From positions 310,001 through 374,000 of the forward strand of contig NZ_LYRP01000001.1 in assembly GCF_001655675.1 (NCBI RefSeq): 64,000 nucleotides of DNA, read 5' to 3'. The notes below the pieces were generated by a model. It worked only from the letters and a program-made list of their open reading frames with translations, was not told the DNA's origin and searched no databases. Every line of letters begins with the position of its first letter. The first letter of the stretch is position 1. A program made the position numbers and the translations under genes. The DNA is from Mangrovibacter phragmitis (lineage in GTDB: Bacteria; Pseudomonadota; Gammaproteobacteria; Enterobacterales; Enterobacteriaceae). Positions 10,130 to 19,798 of the stretch are shown here, piece after piece.

Positions 10130-10522
10130 ATGACCACACAAAGTGATGCCCCTCAGGGCGATTTAGTTTTACGCACCCTGGCAATGCCAGCAGATACGAA
10201 TGCTAACGGCGATATTTTCGGCGGCTGGTTAATGTCACAAATGGATATGGGGGGCGCGATACTTGCCAAAGAAATTGGCCAGGGACGCGTGGTAACTGTG
10301 CGTGTGGAAGGGATGACATTCCTGCGTCCTGTCGCGGTGGGCGATGTTGTCTGTTGCTATGCTCGCTGTGTGAAACGTGGAACGACTTCTATCAGTATCA
10401 ATGTTGAAGTGTGGGTGAAAAAAGTTTCATCAGAGCCGATTGGCCAACGCTACCGGGCCACAGAAGCACTGTTTATTTATGTCGCAGTAGATAACCAGGG
10501 GAAACCACGCCCATTACCTTGA
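10130..10522 (+). CDS. yciA: Acyl-CoA thioesterase YciA
   Basis: Hexameric hot-dog thioesterase that hydrolyses a broad range of acyl-CoAs, with a suggested role in membrane biogenesis. The 130-residue protein contains the family signature NANGDIFGGWLMSQMDMGG near residues 24-42, with the catalytic aspartate in GDIFGG. The start is set by AAGGA at 10118-10122. It is convergent with tonB, the E. coli arrangement. Confidence 0.96.
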   Translation: MTTQSDAPQGDLVLRTLAMPADTNANGDIFGGWLMSQMDMGGAILAKEIGQGRVVTVRVEGMTFLRPVAVGDVVCCYARCVKRGTTSISINVEVWVKKVSSEPIGQRYRATEALFIYVAVDNQGKPRPLP

Positions 10523-10532
10523 GCGTGATACA

Positions 10533-10562
10533 ACTGGCGCATCACTCCATAGATGCGCCGCC
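10533..10562. terminator. yciA/tonB convergent hairpin
   Basis: The arms GGCGCATC (10536-10543) and GATGCGCC (10552-10559) can pair across 8 bases and overlap the tonB stop region. The flanking T-run is weak. In E. coli the same interval holds a bidirectional terminator. Confidence 0.45.
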
Positions 10563-11267
10563 ATTAATCCTGAAAATAATGTTCACTACCAGGTCTTTCC
10601 CTGGGCGACCACTTTCATAACGCCAGTGGCGCATGGCCTGACGCACATCACGCTCAAACATATTGGCAGGTTTGGCGGATAAAATTCGAATATTCTCCAC
10701 ACTCCCATCAGCAGCTACATCAAATTTAACCCGAACATTACCTTCAATGCGCAGTGCAAAAGCGCGTGACGGGTATTGAGGCTGGGTGCGTGATAAAGCT
10801 TTAGGGCCACGAGGCGCTGTGTTTGGCGGGGCCGTATTTGCCGTCGAGTTCTGTACAGAAGATGCGCGTGGAGCAACATTACCTGTAAAAGGGTTGTCCT
10901 GAGGAGGCGCTTTCTGCTCAACCGGTTTTTCGACCGTTTTAACCGGCTCTTTGCGGTGCTCTACCTTTTTAGCTGGTTTCGGTTTGGGTTTTGGCTTTGG
11001 CTTATGAATAACAACCGGGGCCTCTTTCGGCGCTTCAGGCACCGGCTCAACAACTGGCTCCGACTCTGGCTGGACAACTTGTGGGGCTGGGGCAGGTGCC
11101 GCTAAATCTGCCGGGTTTACCATGGTAACAGAAATGGGCTGTGCCGGTGAAGGCAGCTCAGTGACCTGATGCATTGAAGTATACAGAATACCTGCCAGTA
11201 CAGCGCCATGTATCACTACCGAAAGCAATGCGGGCCATGGGAAACGGCGAGGAAAGTCAAGTGTCAT
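10542..11267 (-). CDS. tonB: Energy transducer TonB
   Basis: Couples the proton-motive force harvested by ExbBD to outer-membrane siderophore and cobalamin receptors. Visible parts: an N-terminal transmembrane anchor with the SVVIHGAVLAG motif whose His contacts ExbD, a periplasmic Pro-rich spacer with Glu-Pro and KPKPKPKPK repeats (about residues 60-110), and a C-terminal domain RTQPQYPSRAFALRIEGNVRVKFDV. I start at the ATG at 11267 (MTLDFPRRFPWP, 241 residues) by similarity to E. coli. An in-frame ATG at 11276 would add three residues and cannot be excluded. The transcript is read towards yciA. Confidence 0.95.
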   Translation of the reverse strand: MTLDFPRRFPWPALLSVVIHGAVLAGILYTSMHQVTELPSPAQPISVTMVNPADLAAPAPAPQVVQPESEPVVEPVPEAPKEAPVVIHKPKPKPKPKPAKKVEHRKEPVKTVEKPVEQKAPPQDNPFTGNVAPRASSVQNSTANTAPPNTAPRGPKALSRTQPQYPSRAFALRIEGNVRVKFDVAADGSVENIRILSAKPANMFERDVRQAMRHWRYESGRPGKDLVVNIIFRINGGASME

Positions 11268-11480
11268 CGAGCTCATCAGTTATCCGGTTAATAGCGCTAA
11301 AAGCCAATTTTAAATGCAAATAGCAATCATATTCAACAAGCAGGTACCAGACAGGCGTAATTTCCCCGGTGTTGAGCAAAATATCGGCTTTATAACCGAA
11401 TATGTATGACATTTTCGTTGCACCTGCGGAATGATTCACTTACCGTAGTTTTACTTTCGTCTCTGATAAGGAGCCTTGCT

Positions 11481-11777
11481 GTGCTTTACGTGATTTATGC
11501 TGAGGATGTAGCCAACTCACTGGATAAACGGATGTCGGTGCGCCCTGCCCACCTGGCGCGTTTGCAGTTGTTGCGTGATGAAGGCCGTTTAGTTACCGCC
11601 GGACCTATGCCTGCTGTTGACAGTAATGACCCGGGTCAGGCTGGTTTCACTGGTTCCACAGTCATTGCGGAGTTTTCATCGCTGGAAGAAGCACAGGCCT
11701 GGGCAAATGACGACCCTTATGTTGCGGCAGGTGTTTATCAGAAAGTGGACGTTAAACCTTATAAGCAAGTATTTTAG
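11481..11777 (+). CDS. yciI: YciI family protein
   Basis: 98-residue ferredoxin-like alpha/beta protein, a member of the YCII family with a conserved His-Asp pair but no settled physiological role. The sequence [16 protein letters not shown]...[12 protein letters not shown] and [20 protein letters not shown] closely matches E. coli YciI. A GTG start at 11481 is chosen over the longer open frame from 11406. It follows AAGGAG at 11468-11473 with 7-base spacing and restores the family length. Confidence 0.94.
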   Translation: MLYVIYAEDVANSLDKRMSVRPAHLARLQLLRDEGRLVTAGPMPAVDSNDPGQAGFTGSTVIAEFSSLEEAQAWANDDPYVAAGVYQKVDVKPYKQVF

Positions 11778-11789
11778 GCAGGGCTGAAA

Positions 11790-11825
11790 TGAAACGGGCC
11801 CACAAAGTATGGAGGCCCGTTTTGC
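11790..11825. terminator. yciI / chemoreceptor bidirectional terminator
   Basis: AAACGGGCC (11792-11800) pairs with GGCCCGTTT (11814-11822), followed by T. The opposite strand has the same hairpin but a weaker T-run. It separates yciI from the convergent chemoreceptor gene. Confidence 0.8.
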
Positions 11826-11863
11826 GACTCGTTTTATTAGCGTACAACGTGTCGGCGCTGAGG

Positions 11864-13441
11864 CTAAGCCAGTGCGATTAATCGTGCAGAGGGTACCTGT
11901 TCACTGACCACAAAGACATCGACATCGGCCAGTAACTCACCAGCCTGCCCTCGCAGTGAATTAGCTGCAGCAGCCATTTGCTCTACCATTGCAGCATTCT
12001 GTTGCAGTACGCCTTCCATCTGGTTAACCGCGATATTTACCTGGCTTATGCCATGGCTTTGCTCTGTCGAAGAGTGTGAGACCTGGTTTATCAAATCTTT
12101 GGTTTCACTGACCGCGCTGGTCGCTTCTGTCATTTTATCAGCCACCTGCTGGGTATATTTCACACCGAGGGTCACTTTCTGCAAAGCTGCATCTATCAGC
12201 ACTTTGATATCGCGCGCTGCACCGGAAGAACGTTGTGATAAAGTGCGAACTTCTCCAGCAACAACCGCAAAGCCCTTGCCATGCTCACCTGCCCGCGCAG
12301 CCTCTACTGCAGCATTTAAAGCCAGAATATTGGTCTGAAAGGCAATCCCTTCAATAATTGCCGTGATTTCGGATATTTTTGCCGAAGAAACAGCAATGTC
12401 ATCGATAGTTTCTTTAAGCCCGCCTAATTCATTACTCGTGTTATGCACTAATTTATGTACCTGGTGCATCAGTTGGTCAGCATTACGCGTAGTTTCCACA
12501 TTGCTTTGTACTGTCGCTGACAACTGATTCATACTGGCGGCGGTTTCTTCCAGAGAAGCGGCCTGTGCTTCAGTACGGGATGACAGATCATCATTACTGG
12601 CCGCAATTTCGTGCGCCGCGGTATCCACCAGGCGCGAGGAAGATTTTACCTGGCTTAATACCTGAGCCATTTTCTCGACCAGCGCATTGAAACTTAACGC
12701 CGCCAGGCCAATTTCATCACGCCGGCGGACAGTGACAGATTGGGTCAAATCCAGTTCATGACTGATAGTACTGATTTTGTCACTGAACGAACGTAAAGAA
12801 ACGGCGATATAACGCAGTACGAAAAAGGACAATATTGTACTGACAGCAACAGATAACACGATAAAGACTGCCAGCATGATAATCGTTGTATTAAATTTTT
12901 CATGATTAGCAACACTGAATGCTTCGGCATGCTGGTAATTATATTGGATCTGCTGATTAAGCCCACGGGTTAATTCATCGGACATTTTCGCCATGTCACC
13001 ACCGCTTTTCAACATCGACACAGCGGCAGCCTGGCCAACCGACTCATTGGCAGTGAATAAGTCATTAAGCACTTGCATATAACTCGCCATAATGGCGAGG
13101 TTTTTATCTGACATTTGCTTATCTTTATTATCTGAGACTCTCGCATTGCGATACTTTTTGAGTGTTGCAATACTCTGGTTCATTGCATCAAGTGCATCGT
13201 GTTTATGCTGGCTCATCAGTGCATCATCATGGCTTAGCAAGTACAAATAAATTTCACGACGCGCTTTTTCACGAAAATCAATGGTGATTTGCAGCTGTTT
13301 GATACGTGGGAGGCTATTCGTAGTAATGTAGTCAAAGCTGGTTATCGAACTTTTATATACAGACAACGACCAGACACCTACAACAATGACGGAAATAATA
13401 GAAATTGCAAATGCAATAAGAAGCTTGTGTACGATACGCAT
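11864..13441 (-). CDS. Methyl-accepting chemotaxis protein (four-helix-bundle sensor)
   Basis: Membrane chemoreceptor signalling to CheA/CheW. The 525 residues contain a TM1 at about 8-28, a periplasmic helical ligand domain of the 4HB_MCP type, a TM2 near 185-210, HAMP, and a signalling hairpin with the near-invariant tip [32 protein letters not shown] (positions about 370-400). There is no C-terminal NWETF-type pentapeptide, so it cannot tether CheR the way Tar/Tsr do. The start at 13441 follows AGGAAA and removes a 15-residue extension from 13486. Ligand unknown. E. coli has kch in this interval. A sigma-28-like -10 lies upstream. Confidence 0.93.
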   Translation of the reverse strand: MRIVHKLLIAFAISIISVIVVGVWSLSVYKSSITSFDYITTNSLPRIKQLQITIDFREKARREIYLYLLSHDDALMSQHKHDALDAMNQSIATLKKYRNARVSDNKDKQMSDKNLAIMASYMQVLNDLFTANESVGQAAAVSMLKSGGDMAKMSDELTRGLNQQIQYNYQHAEAFSVANHEKFNTTIIMLAVFIVLSVAVSTILSFFVLRYIAVSLRSFSDKISTISHELDLTQSVTVRRRDEIGLAALSFNALVEKMAQVLSQVKSSSRLVDTAAHEIAASNDDLSSRTEAQAASLEETAASMNQLSATVQSNVETTRNADQLMHQVHKLVHNTSNELGGLKETIDDIAVSSAKISEITAIIEGIAFQTNILALNAAVEAARAGEHGKGFAVVAGEVRTLSQRSSGAARDIKVLIDAALQKVTLGVKYTQQVADKMTEATSAVSETKDLINQVSHSSTEQSHGISQVNIAVNQMEGVLQQNAAMVEQMAAAANSLRGQAGELLADVDVFVVSEQVPSARLIALA

Positions 13442-13476
13442 AGTTTTTCCTGATTGTCCATTTCCATAATTCCGAT

Positions 13477-13484
13477 TTATCGGC
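13477..13484 (-). promoter_or_regulatory. Sigma-28-like -10 element upstream of chemoreceptor
   Basis: On the minus strand this reads GCCGATAA, an exact match to the flagellar sigma-28 (FliA) -10 consensus, 36 bases before the chosen ATG. The matching -35 (consensus TAAAGTTT) is poor: TAACAAAC at 11-base spacing. The gene type favours FliA control, but the promoter is only half supported. Confidence 0.45.
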
Positions 13485-13701
13485 ACTGTGCCTTTGTTTG
13501 TTAGAGCATAAAATGATCAGTGACACAACAAAAAGGTATTCACGGGGAATATATTCAGTGAAATCCGTGGCATATCTGCGTGGTTTTTTTAGTTTCAAAA
13601 GTAAGCAGTATTATAAACATACTAAATTATATGTTTATCTTATGTATTACTTTCTTATTTTTAACAAAAAATAAACAGTAAATACGAGAATAAAAAACAA
13701 G

Positions 13702-15297
13702 TTACTCCCCTGCAGATTCCTGACACTCTTTGCGCGCATTATGGTAGATCTTGATAAATTCATTGACAGGCACTGCTCGGGAATAGTACCAGCCCTGACC
13801 AATGGCAGTTGCATAGGCTGACAGAACAATCTCTTTTTCTTCACGGGTTTCAATACCCTCGAAAACTATAGTTTTATTCAACGGGACAATAATGCTCAGC
13901 AATGCATCCAGCATCGTTTTTTTAAAGTCATCCCCCAATCCCCGGACAAAATATTTATCGAGCTTAATTTCATCAAAAGTAATTTCTGTAAGCCAGTGAA
14001 TATTGGCCACACCTGTCCCAAAATCATCTAACGACACCAAATACCCCAGTTGCTGAAGCTCACGCGCAGACTCAGCAATAATTTTATAATTAACATCTGT
14101 TTTTTCTGTTATTTCCATTTTAATCTGTTGACGCAAACAGCCTGAATTGTCAGCCATAGCATTAAGATAGGGTAAGAACGTTGCGTCTGTAATATCGTGC
14201 TTGCCTACATTAATACTCAGGGTGAAATCAGGATGCTCCGCCATTAACCCGGACATATCCATCAGTGACTGCTCTATAACAAACCGGGTAATCTGGCGAT
14301 AAATACCCAGGCGCTCAGCGAGTTTGATAAAAAATTCTGGGGAAACATTACCATAGACATCATCTTTCCAGCGCACCAACACTTCTGCGCCAACAACAGA
14401 CTCATCAGACAGGCGATACTGCGGTTGGTACTCCAGGTGAAGAAGATGATAGAAAACTGCTTTTTTCAGGCGTGCATCGATAGAATTAATCCGTCCTGCC
14501 CACACCATTAATGCAAATCCGGCTAAATAACCAGCACCTGCCCCCAGAACGACAAGCACCAGCAATACACCTGAAGGTAAAGCAGTCAACGCGTTGTTTT
14601 GTGTTGTCGTTTCAACACACAAGTCAAATTGTTTACTACAGATACGTTGTTGTGAGCGCTGAGTAAATAGTGACAACCAGTTATGGCTATCAGACTGAGA
14701 AGGCGTAGAAAATGTATCAAATACATAAGCGCCATTGCGGGTAACCAAATGCCAGTCCAGCATTAAATCACTCATATACTGCATTTTAATATTTACTGGT
14801 GAGGTAAATATTACTGTATTGCCTTTAACAATCAGATTGTTGGTTTTCTTTACTGGCAGCATATCTGCAACATGGCGGTAAAAAGTACGCCCTTCTATAT
14901 GCGAGTAATACCCTGTATCAGGCAATACTGTCGCATGCTTCAAAATACCCCATCCCGCTGTACAAATTATTTTTCCTTGCCATACCCGGCCAATATCCTG
15001 TACTAACTCATATTCCAGCGTTAAACGTCTCAACAAGTTAATATCATCGACTGTACATTCGGGATAAGGGCTGTTACTGGCAACCTGCTGTGCTGTATCT
15101 AACTCACTTGCCACGCGTTCTGCCTGTGACAAAATATGAGCTGATATCCCTGTCTGGTTTTCAAATCTCAACATTGTGCTGACCAGTTGTGTCAGGAGAA
15201 CTGTAGCAATAATACTGATAATCGCCATCAGTACAGGAATAAGGCGTTTTCCGGTTAACAAGTGCGCCTTAAAATTTGGCGTATTCTGATTTACCAC
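13702..15297 (-). CDS. Membrane c-di-GMP phosphodiesterase (CSS-like sensor + EAL)
   Basis: Degrades cyclic di-GMP. Order of parts: TM1 about 20-42, a periplasmic sensor of the CSS-motif type (Cys81 in ECTVDD, a variant of CSS, and Cys112), TM2 about 240-268, and a cytosolic EAL domain from about 280. The EAL motif reads EVLVRW (Glu305). Other catalytic positions appear intact: INVGKHD, KMEITEKTD, SLDDFGTG, IKLDKYF, FEGIET and IGQGWYYSRAVP, which argues for an active enzyme. In the family, disulfide formation by the two Cys controls activity. The GTG start is moderately supported. A sigma-28-like promoter precedes it. Confidence 0.9.
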   Translation of the reverse strand: MVNQNTPNFKAHLLTGKRLIPVLMAIISIIATVLLTQLVSTMLRFENQTGISAHILSQAERVASELDTAQQVASNSPYPECTVDDINLLRRLTLEYELVQDIGRVWQGKIICTAGWGILKHATVLPDTGYYSHIEGRTFYRHVADMLPVKKTNNLIVKGNTVIFTSPVNIKMQYMSDLMLDWHLVTRNGAYVFDTFSTPSQSDSHNWLSLFTQRSQQRICSKQFDLCVETTTQNNALTALPSGVLLVLVVLGAGAGYLAGFALMVWAGRINSIDARLKKAVFYHLLHLEYQPQYRLSDESVVGAEVLVRWKDDVYGNVSPEFFIKLAERLGIYRQITRFVIEQSLMDMSGLMAEHPDFTLSINVGKHDITDATFLPYLNAMADNSGCLRQQIKMEITEKTDVNYKIIAESARELQQLGYLVSLDDFGTGVANIHWLTEITFDEIKLDKYFVRGLGDDFKKTMLDALLSIIVPLNKTIVFEGIETREEKEIVLSAYATAIGQGWYYSRAVPVNEFIKIYHNARKECQESAGE

Positions 15298-15364
15298 GCG
15301 CTATCCATCTCCATGAGTTATCACCAGTAAGGTACCAGACTGCCCTTTAATCGCTCTAACGGTA

Positions 15365-15392
15365 ATATCGGCAAACGTGACAAGCTTCTTTA
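15365..15392 (-). promoter_or_regulatory. Sigma-28-like promoter of the EAL gene
   Basis: On the minus strand TAAAGAAG (15385-15392) and GCCGATAT (15365-15372) are separated by 12 bases. The consensus is TAAAGTTT-N11-GCCGATAA: 5 of 8 bases match at -35, including the key TAAAG, and 7 of 8 at -10. It lies 68 bases before the EAL start. Confidence 0.55.
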
Positions 15393-15528
15393 CCCCTATT
15401 GTGGGATAGCGTTATATGACAGGCGAACATAATCCAACAGAAACAACAAGGTGTGCATCGATAATGACAATCGCTGATTTCTTAAAAAAGATAACTTTTA
15501 AAATCGGGCACATAACGTGCCCGGCAGG

Positions 15529-15702
15529 CTAAATATCGTAGACTGAAAACAGCAAAGAATTGCGCTGACGATTAACGATACATTTGCGGATTGCGTGAAT
15601 ACGCATGTTCCGGCGGGATTGCGCTTCCAGCCAGCGGGTTTTTCTCCGCTGGGACTGGCGTAACATCCGCCAACGCCCAACCTCTGTACGACTGTGTCTC
15701 AT
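15529..15702 (-). CDS. yciY: Small basic protein YciY
   Basis: 57-residue, arginine-rich protein (RTEVGRWRMLRQSQRRKTRW...) nearly identical to E. coli YciY in sequence, length and position next to cls. Function unknown. Its extreme basicity suggests contact with nucleic acid or the membrane. The open frame runs upstream to 15813, but the ATG at 15702 restores the family length. Confidence 0.85.
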   Translation of the reverse strand: MRHSRTEVGRWRMLRQSQRRKTRWLEAQSRRNMRIHAIRKCIVNRQRNSLLFSVYDI

Positions 15703-15848
15703 TTCATATTGGCTCACAATACAACAAGTAAGGGTATTATACGCCCAGGTAATTGCCCGAAAAGCTGTTTTCACCCGTTTTTTTCTTTGAGAAGCACAAT
15801 CTTGTGCGTACACTCAAAAGTATACGGAAGATAAAGGATTTTTTACCT

Positions 15849-17309
15849 ATGGCGACGCTCTATACGCTGGCAAACTGGCTGGTGATTTTGGGCTACTGGC
15901 TTCTGATTGCCAGTGTAACATTGCGTATTTTGATGAAACGCCGCGCTGTACCTTCTGCAATGGCCTGGCTGCTCGTTATTTATATTCTCCCACTGGTTGG
16001 TGTCATCGCTTACCTGTCATTTGGTGAACTGCACTTAGGGAAACGTCGTGCTGAACGGGCTCGTGACATGTGGCCTTCCACGGCTAACTGGTTAAAAGCC
16101 TTAAAAGAGAGTAAACATATCTTTGCCGATGAAAACAGCACAGTGGCGGAATCATTATTCCAGTTGTGCGAACGTCGCCAGGGTGTGGGCGGCGTTAAAG
16201 GTAACCAGCTTCAGTTGCTGACAGAGACAGATGATGTCATGCATGCTCTGATCCGAGATATCCAGTTATCCCGGCATAATATCGAGATGGTTTTCTATAT
16301 TTGGAATCCAGGTGGCCTTGCTGATGAAGTGGCCGAATCGTTGATGGCTGCCGCACGTCGTGGTGTACATTGCCGCCTGATGCTTGATTCTGCGGGAAGT
16401 CTGGCATTCTTTCGCAGCCCCTGGCCCGCCATGATGCGCAATGCCGGTATTGATGTAGTCGAGTCACTTAAAGTAAACCTGATGCGTGTTTTCCTGCGGC
16501 GTATGGACTTACGCCAGCACCGGAAAATGGTCATGATTGATAATTATATTGCTTACACGGGCAGTATGAACCTGGTTGATCCGCGCTACTTCAAACAGGA
16601 TGCAGGCGTAGGCCAGTGGGTGGATTTGATGGCTCGCATGGAAGGGCCTATCGCTACAACAATGGGCATTGTTTACTCCTGCGACTGGGAAATCGAAACC
16701 GGAAAGCGGCTTCTGCCTCCCCCACCGGATGCGAATATCATGCCCTTTGAAGAAGCCAGTGGTCACACAATACAGACTATTGCATCAGGCCCCGGCTTCC
16801 CGGAAGACTTGATACATCAGGCCTTGTTAACAGCCGTCTACGCCGCCCGCGAGAATCTGGTGCTCACCACCCCTTATTTTGTTCCTAGTGACGATCTTTT
16901 ACATGCGATTTGCACAGCTGCCCTGCGTGGGGTGAATGTCAGCCTGATTTTACCTAAGAAAAATGATTCGCTGCTGGTTGGCTGGGCCAGCCGGGCTTTT
17001 TTTGCTGAATTACTGGCTGCTGGCGTCAGGATCTATCAGTTTGAAGGCGGTCTTCTGCATACGAAAAGTGTACTGGTTGATGACGAACTCAGCCTTGTTG
17101 GCACCGTTAATCTGGATATGCGTAGTTTATGGCTGAATTTTGAAATTACTCTGGTGATAGATGACCAGGGGTTTGGCAACGATTTGGCGGCTGTTCAGGA
17201 TGACTATATCTCGCGCTCTACCTTGCTTAATGCCAGAGACTGGGTTAAACGGCCACTGTGGCAACGAATAACTGAGCGAGTATTTTACTTCTTTAGCCCA
17301 TTGTTGTAA
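15849..17309 (+). CDS. cls: Cardiolipin synthase A
   Basis: Condenses two phosphatidylglycerols to cardiolipin and glycerol at the inner membrane. The 486 residues equal E. coli ClsA: two N-terminal transmembrane helices (about 5-25 and 37-58), then two phospholipase-D halves with HKD motifs [18 protein letters not shown] and [19 protein letters not shown] start at the ATG at 15849 rather than the upstream frame limit at 15753. The AAAGGA site is about 10 bases away, a little far, but similarity to ClsA is decisive. Confidence 0.97.
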   Translation: MATLYTLANWLVILGYWLLIASVTLRILMKRRAVPSAMAWLLVIYILPLVGVIAYLSFGELHLGKRRAERARDMWPSTANWLKALKESKHIFADENSTVAESLFQLCERRQGVGGVKGNQLQLLTETDDVMHALIRDIQLSRHNIEMVFYIWNPGGLADEVAESLMAAARRGVHCRLMLDSAGSLAFFRSPWPAMMRNAGIDVVESLKVNLMRVFLRRMDLRQHRKMVMIDNYIAYTGSMNLVDPRYFKQDAGVGQWVDLMARMEGPIATTMGIVYSCDWEIETGKRLLPPPPDANIMPFEEASGHTIQTIASGPGFPEDLIHQALLTAVYAARENLVLTTPYFVPSDDLLHAICTAALRGVNVSLILPKKNDSLLVGWASRAFFAELLAAGVRIYQFEGGLLHTKSVLVDDELSLVGTVNLDMRSLWLNFEITLVIDDQGFGNDLAAVQDDYISRSTLLNARDWVKRPLWQRITERVFYFFSPLL

Positions 17310-17346
17310 AAAGGCCCCCAAAGCCTATGACTGCGGATGTATAAAA

Positions 17347-17676
17347 ATGGATATGGACCTGAATAACCGCCTTACTGAAGATGAAACTCTTGAGCAGGCC
17401 TATGATATTTTTCTGGAGCTGGCGGGCGATAATCTGGACCCTGCAGACATCATTTTATTTAATCTCCAGTTTGAGGAACGTGGCGGCGCTGAGCTCTTTG
17501 ACCCATCAGAAGAATGGTCGGAGCATGTCGATTTCGATCTGAATCCAGACTTCTTCTCAGAGGTTGTTATTGGCCTCGCAGAAGAAGATGGCGGCGAACT
17601 GAACGATGTGTTTGCACGTATTCTTCTGTGCCGCGAGAAAAACCATAAACTGTGCCATATTCTGTGGCGTGAATAA
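17347..17676 (+). CDS. yciU: YciU (HI1450-like dsDNA mimic, DUF440)
   Basis: 109-residue strongly acidic protein ([20 protein letters not shown]...) of the family annotated as putative double-stranded DNA mimics from the surface charge of H. influenzae HI1450. Same length as E. coli YciU. It begins 37 bases after cls and is probably co-transcribed, with a clear terminator downstream. Confidence 0.95.
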   Translation: MDMDLNNRLTEDETLEQAYDIFLELAGDNLDPADIILFNLQFEERGGAELFDPSEEWSEHVDFDLNPDFFSEVVIGLAEEDGGELNDVFARILLCREKNHKLCHILWRE

Positions 17677-17705
17677 TTGCTCTGGTTATAACGGCTCAGC
17701 CTGAA

Positions 17706-17740
17706 AAAAAACCTGAATGCGTTAAACATTCAGGTTTTTT
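17706..17740. terminator. Bidirectional terminator between yciU and oppF
   Basis: AAAACCTGAATG and CATTCAGGTTTT pair across 8 bases. The 5' arm is preceded by an A-run and the 3' arm is followed by a T-run, so it can serve both the cls-yciU and opp transcripts. Confidence 0.9.
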
Positions 17741-17774
17741 ATTCGCACTAGACAGCCGCACAGGCCGGGTCTTT

Positions 17775-18779
17775 TTACAGCGGGTCAACCTTCAGGCAGG
17801 AAACCGCATGGCGGAAACTTCCTTCGAGAACAGGCCGTGTTTTGGCACATTCGGGGCCAGCCATAGGGCAACGGGTACGGAACACACAACCTGAAGGCGG
17901 ATTGATTGGTGACGGCAATTCTCCTTCCAGCAGTTGTATAGTTTTGTTCCGCTCCTGATCAGGGTCTGGCACCGGCACGGCTGACATCAACGCTCTGGTG
18001 TACGGGTGCAAAGGATTGTTATAGACCTCATCGTAAGTCCCCAACTCTACGGCATGCCCCAGATACATAACCAGTACCCGGTCGGAGATATGTTTTACCA
18101 CTGCCAGGTCGTGGGCAATAAAAATCAAAGACAACCCCATTTCCCGCTGCAGTTGCTGCAACAGGTTAACGACCTGTGCCTGAATAGAAACATCAAGGGC
18201 TGAAACCGGCTCATCACAAATGATAAGTTTGGGTTCAAGGATAAGTGCCCTGGCAATACCAATGCGCTGGCACTGTCCACCTGAAAACTCATGCGGGTAA
18301 CGGTTTACCAGGTTTGGTAACAGCCCCACTTTCATCATCATCGCTTTCACCCGGTCTCTTACTTCCTGGCGAGGCATCTTCGGGTGATACGTCCGTAACG
18401 GTTCAGCAATGATATCGCCAATTGTCATTCGTGGGTTAAGGGAAGCCAGCGGGTCCTGGAAGATCATCTGAATATCGCTGCGCACTTCACGCCACTGTTC
18501 CTGGTTCATGCCAGTCAGGTTTTTACCCAACCAGGCAACGTGCCCTTCAGTGGCTTTCACCAGTCCGATAATTGCGCGGGCAAAGGTGGATTTACCACAC
18601 CCGGATTCGCCTACCACACCGAGTGTTTCACCTTCATACAGCCGCAGGGTCACCCCATCCACCGCTTTCAGGGTTTTAGCGGGTTGCCAAAACCACTGTT
18701 TGCTGTCACGGATATCGAAATGGACTTTCAGGTCACTAATTTCGAGCAGTACTTTTTTTTCTTCTGTCAGCGCGTTCAT
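17775..18779 (-). CDS. oppF: Oligopeptide ABC transporter ATPase OppF
   Basis: One of two cytoplasmic ATPases powering oligopeptide import. The 334 residues match E. coli. Walker A GESGCGKSTFARAI (near residue 57), signature FSGGQCQRIGIARAL, Walker B LIICDEPVSALD, and the C-terminal Cys cluster typical of peptide importers (CVFRTRCP...C...C). Its ATG overlaps the oppD TGA as ATGA, so translation is coupled. Confidence 0.97.
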   Translation of the reverse strand: MNALTEEKKVLLEISDLKVHFDIRDSKQWFWQPAKTLKAVDGVTLRLYEGETLGVVGESGCGKSTFARAIIGLVKATEGHVAWLGKNLTGMNQEQWREVRSDIQMIFQDPLASLNPRMTIGDIIAEPLRTYHPKMPRQEVRDRVKAMMMKVGLLPNLVNRYPHEFSGGQCQRIGIARALILEPKLIICDEPVSALDVSIQAQVVNLLQQLQREMGLSLIFIAHDLAVVKHISDRVLVMYLGHAVELGTYDEVYNNPLHPYTRALMSAVPVPDPDQERNKTIQLLEGELPSPINPPSGCVFRTRCPMAGPECAKTRPVLEGSFRHAVSCLKVDPL

Positions 18780-19789
18780 ACCAACTCCTCCACTGACCTA
18801 AAGCAGGCACGTAACCGACCTTCACCAAAAGATTCCAGCGGCGGCGTATTCTCACAACCTTCCGAGGCATATGGGCAACGCGGCTGGAACGGACAACCTT
18901 TAGGTAGTCTCAACAGGTTTGGCGGGTTACCGGGGATGGTATCCAGTGCAGCACCTTCTTTATCAAGACGCGGTACAGCACTCAGCAACCCCAAAGAATA
19001 AGGATGTGACGGGTGGTAGAATACATCTCTGGCACTGCCATATTCCATGGTGCGCCCGGCATACATCACCAGCACTTTGTCACAGATACCCGCAACAACA
19101 CCGAGGTCATGAGTGATCATGATAATAGCGGTATTAAATTCATGTTTCAGTTCATTCAATAAGGTCATTATTTGCGCCTGGACAGTTACATCCAGTGCTG
19201 TGGTGGGTTCATCAGCAATCAGCAGTTTTGGCCGGCATAACAATGCCATGGCTATCATTACGCGCTGGCGCATTCCGCCTGAGAATTCATGAGGATACAT
19301 TCTCATGCGCTTACGCGCCTCAGGCATTTTGACCGCATCAAGCATACGCACTGATTCTTCGTACGCCTCCGTTTTGCTCATCTTTTTATGCAACATGAGC
19401 ACTTCCATCAATTGCTCACCCACACGCATATAAGGGTTAAGGGACGTCATTGGATCCTGAAAAATCATGGAGATCTGTTCCGCACGCAAGCGGTTCAGTT
19501 CATGCTCCGGCAGGTTAAGAATTTCTCGCCCCCCAAATGTGGCAGAACCATCAATGCGCCCGTTTGAAGCCAGTAAGCCCATCAAAGCAAATGCTGTTTG
19601 TGATTTACCCGAACCAGACTCACCCACAATCCCCAGCGTTTCACCGGCATTCAGGGTAAAGTTCAAATCATTAACCGCAGTAACATCGCCATCCGGTGTA
19701 CCAAACGTTACCCGCAGGTCTTTTACATTTAATAAGGACTCACCCGCTAACGGGGATGCACCCACTACAGAATTAATAAGTAAAGCCAT
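18776..19789 (-). CDS. oppD: Oligopeptide ABC transporter ATPase OppD
   Basis: Partner ATPase of OppF. The 337 residues show Walker [15 protein letters not shown], signature [15 protein letters not shown], Walker [15 protein letters not shown], and a C-terminal [14 protein letters not shown] motif that in related importers holds an iron-sulfur cluster. The start follows AAGGAG by 5 bases, 9 bases after oppC. Confidence 0.97.
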   Translation of the reverse strand: MALLINSVVGASPLAGESLLNVKDLRVTFGTPDGDVTAVNDLNFTLNAGETLGIVGESGSGKSQTAFALMGLLASNGRIDGSATFGGREILNLPEHELNRLRAEQISMIFQDPMTSLNPYMRVGEQLMEVLMLHKKMSKTEAYEESVRMLDAVKMPEARKRMRMYPHEFSGGMRQRVMIAMALLCRPKLLIADEPTTALDVTVQAQIMTLLNELKHEFNTAIIMITHDLGVVAGICDKVLVMYAGRTMEYGSARDVFYHPSHPYSLGLLSAVPRLDKEGAALDTIPGNPPNLLRLPKGCPFQPRCPYASEGCENTPPLESFGEGRLRACFRSVEELV

Positions 19790-19798
19790 GGGTACTCC

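Noticed and set aside
11864-13441. Tar/Tsr-type receptor assignment
   Set aside because: It has a four-helix-bundle sensor but no clear ligand residues and no CheR-binding pentapeptide, so a specific name would be a guess.
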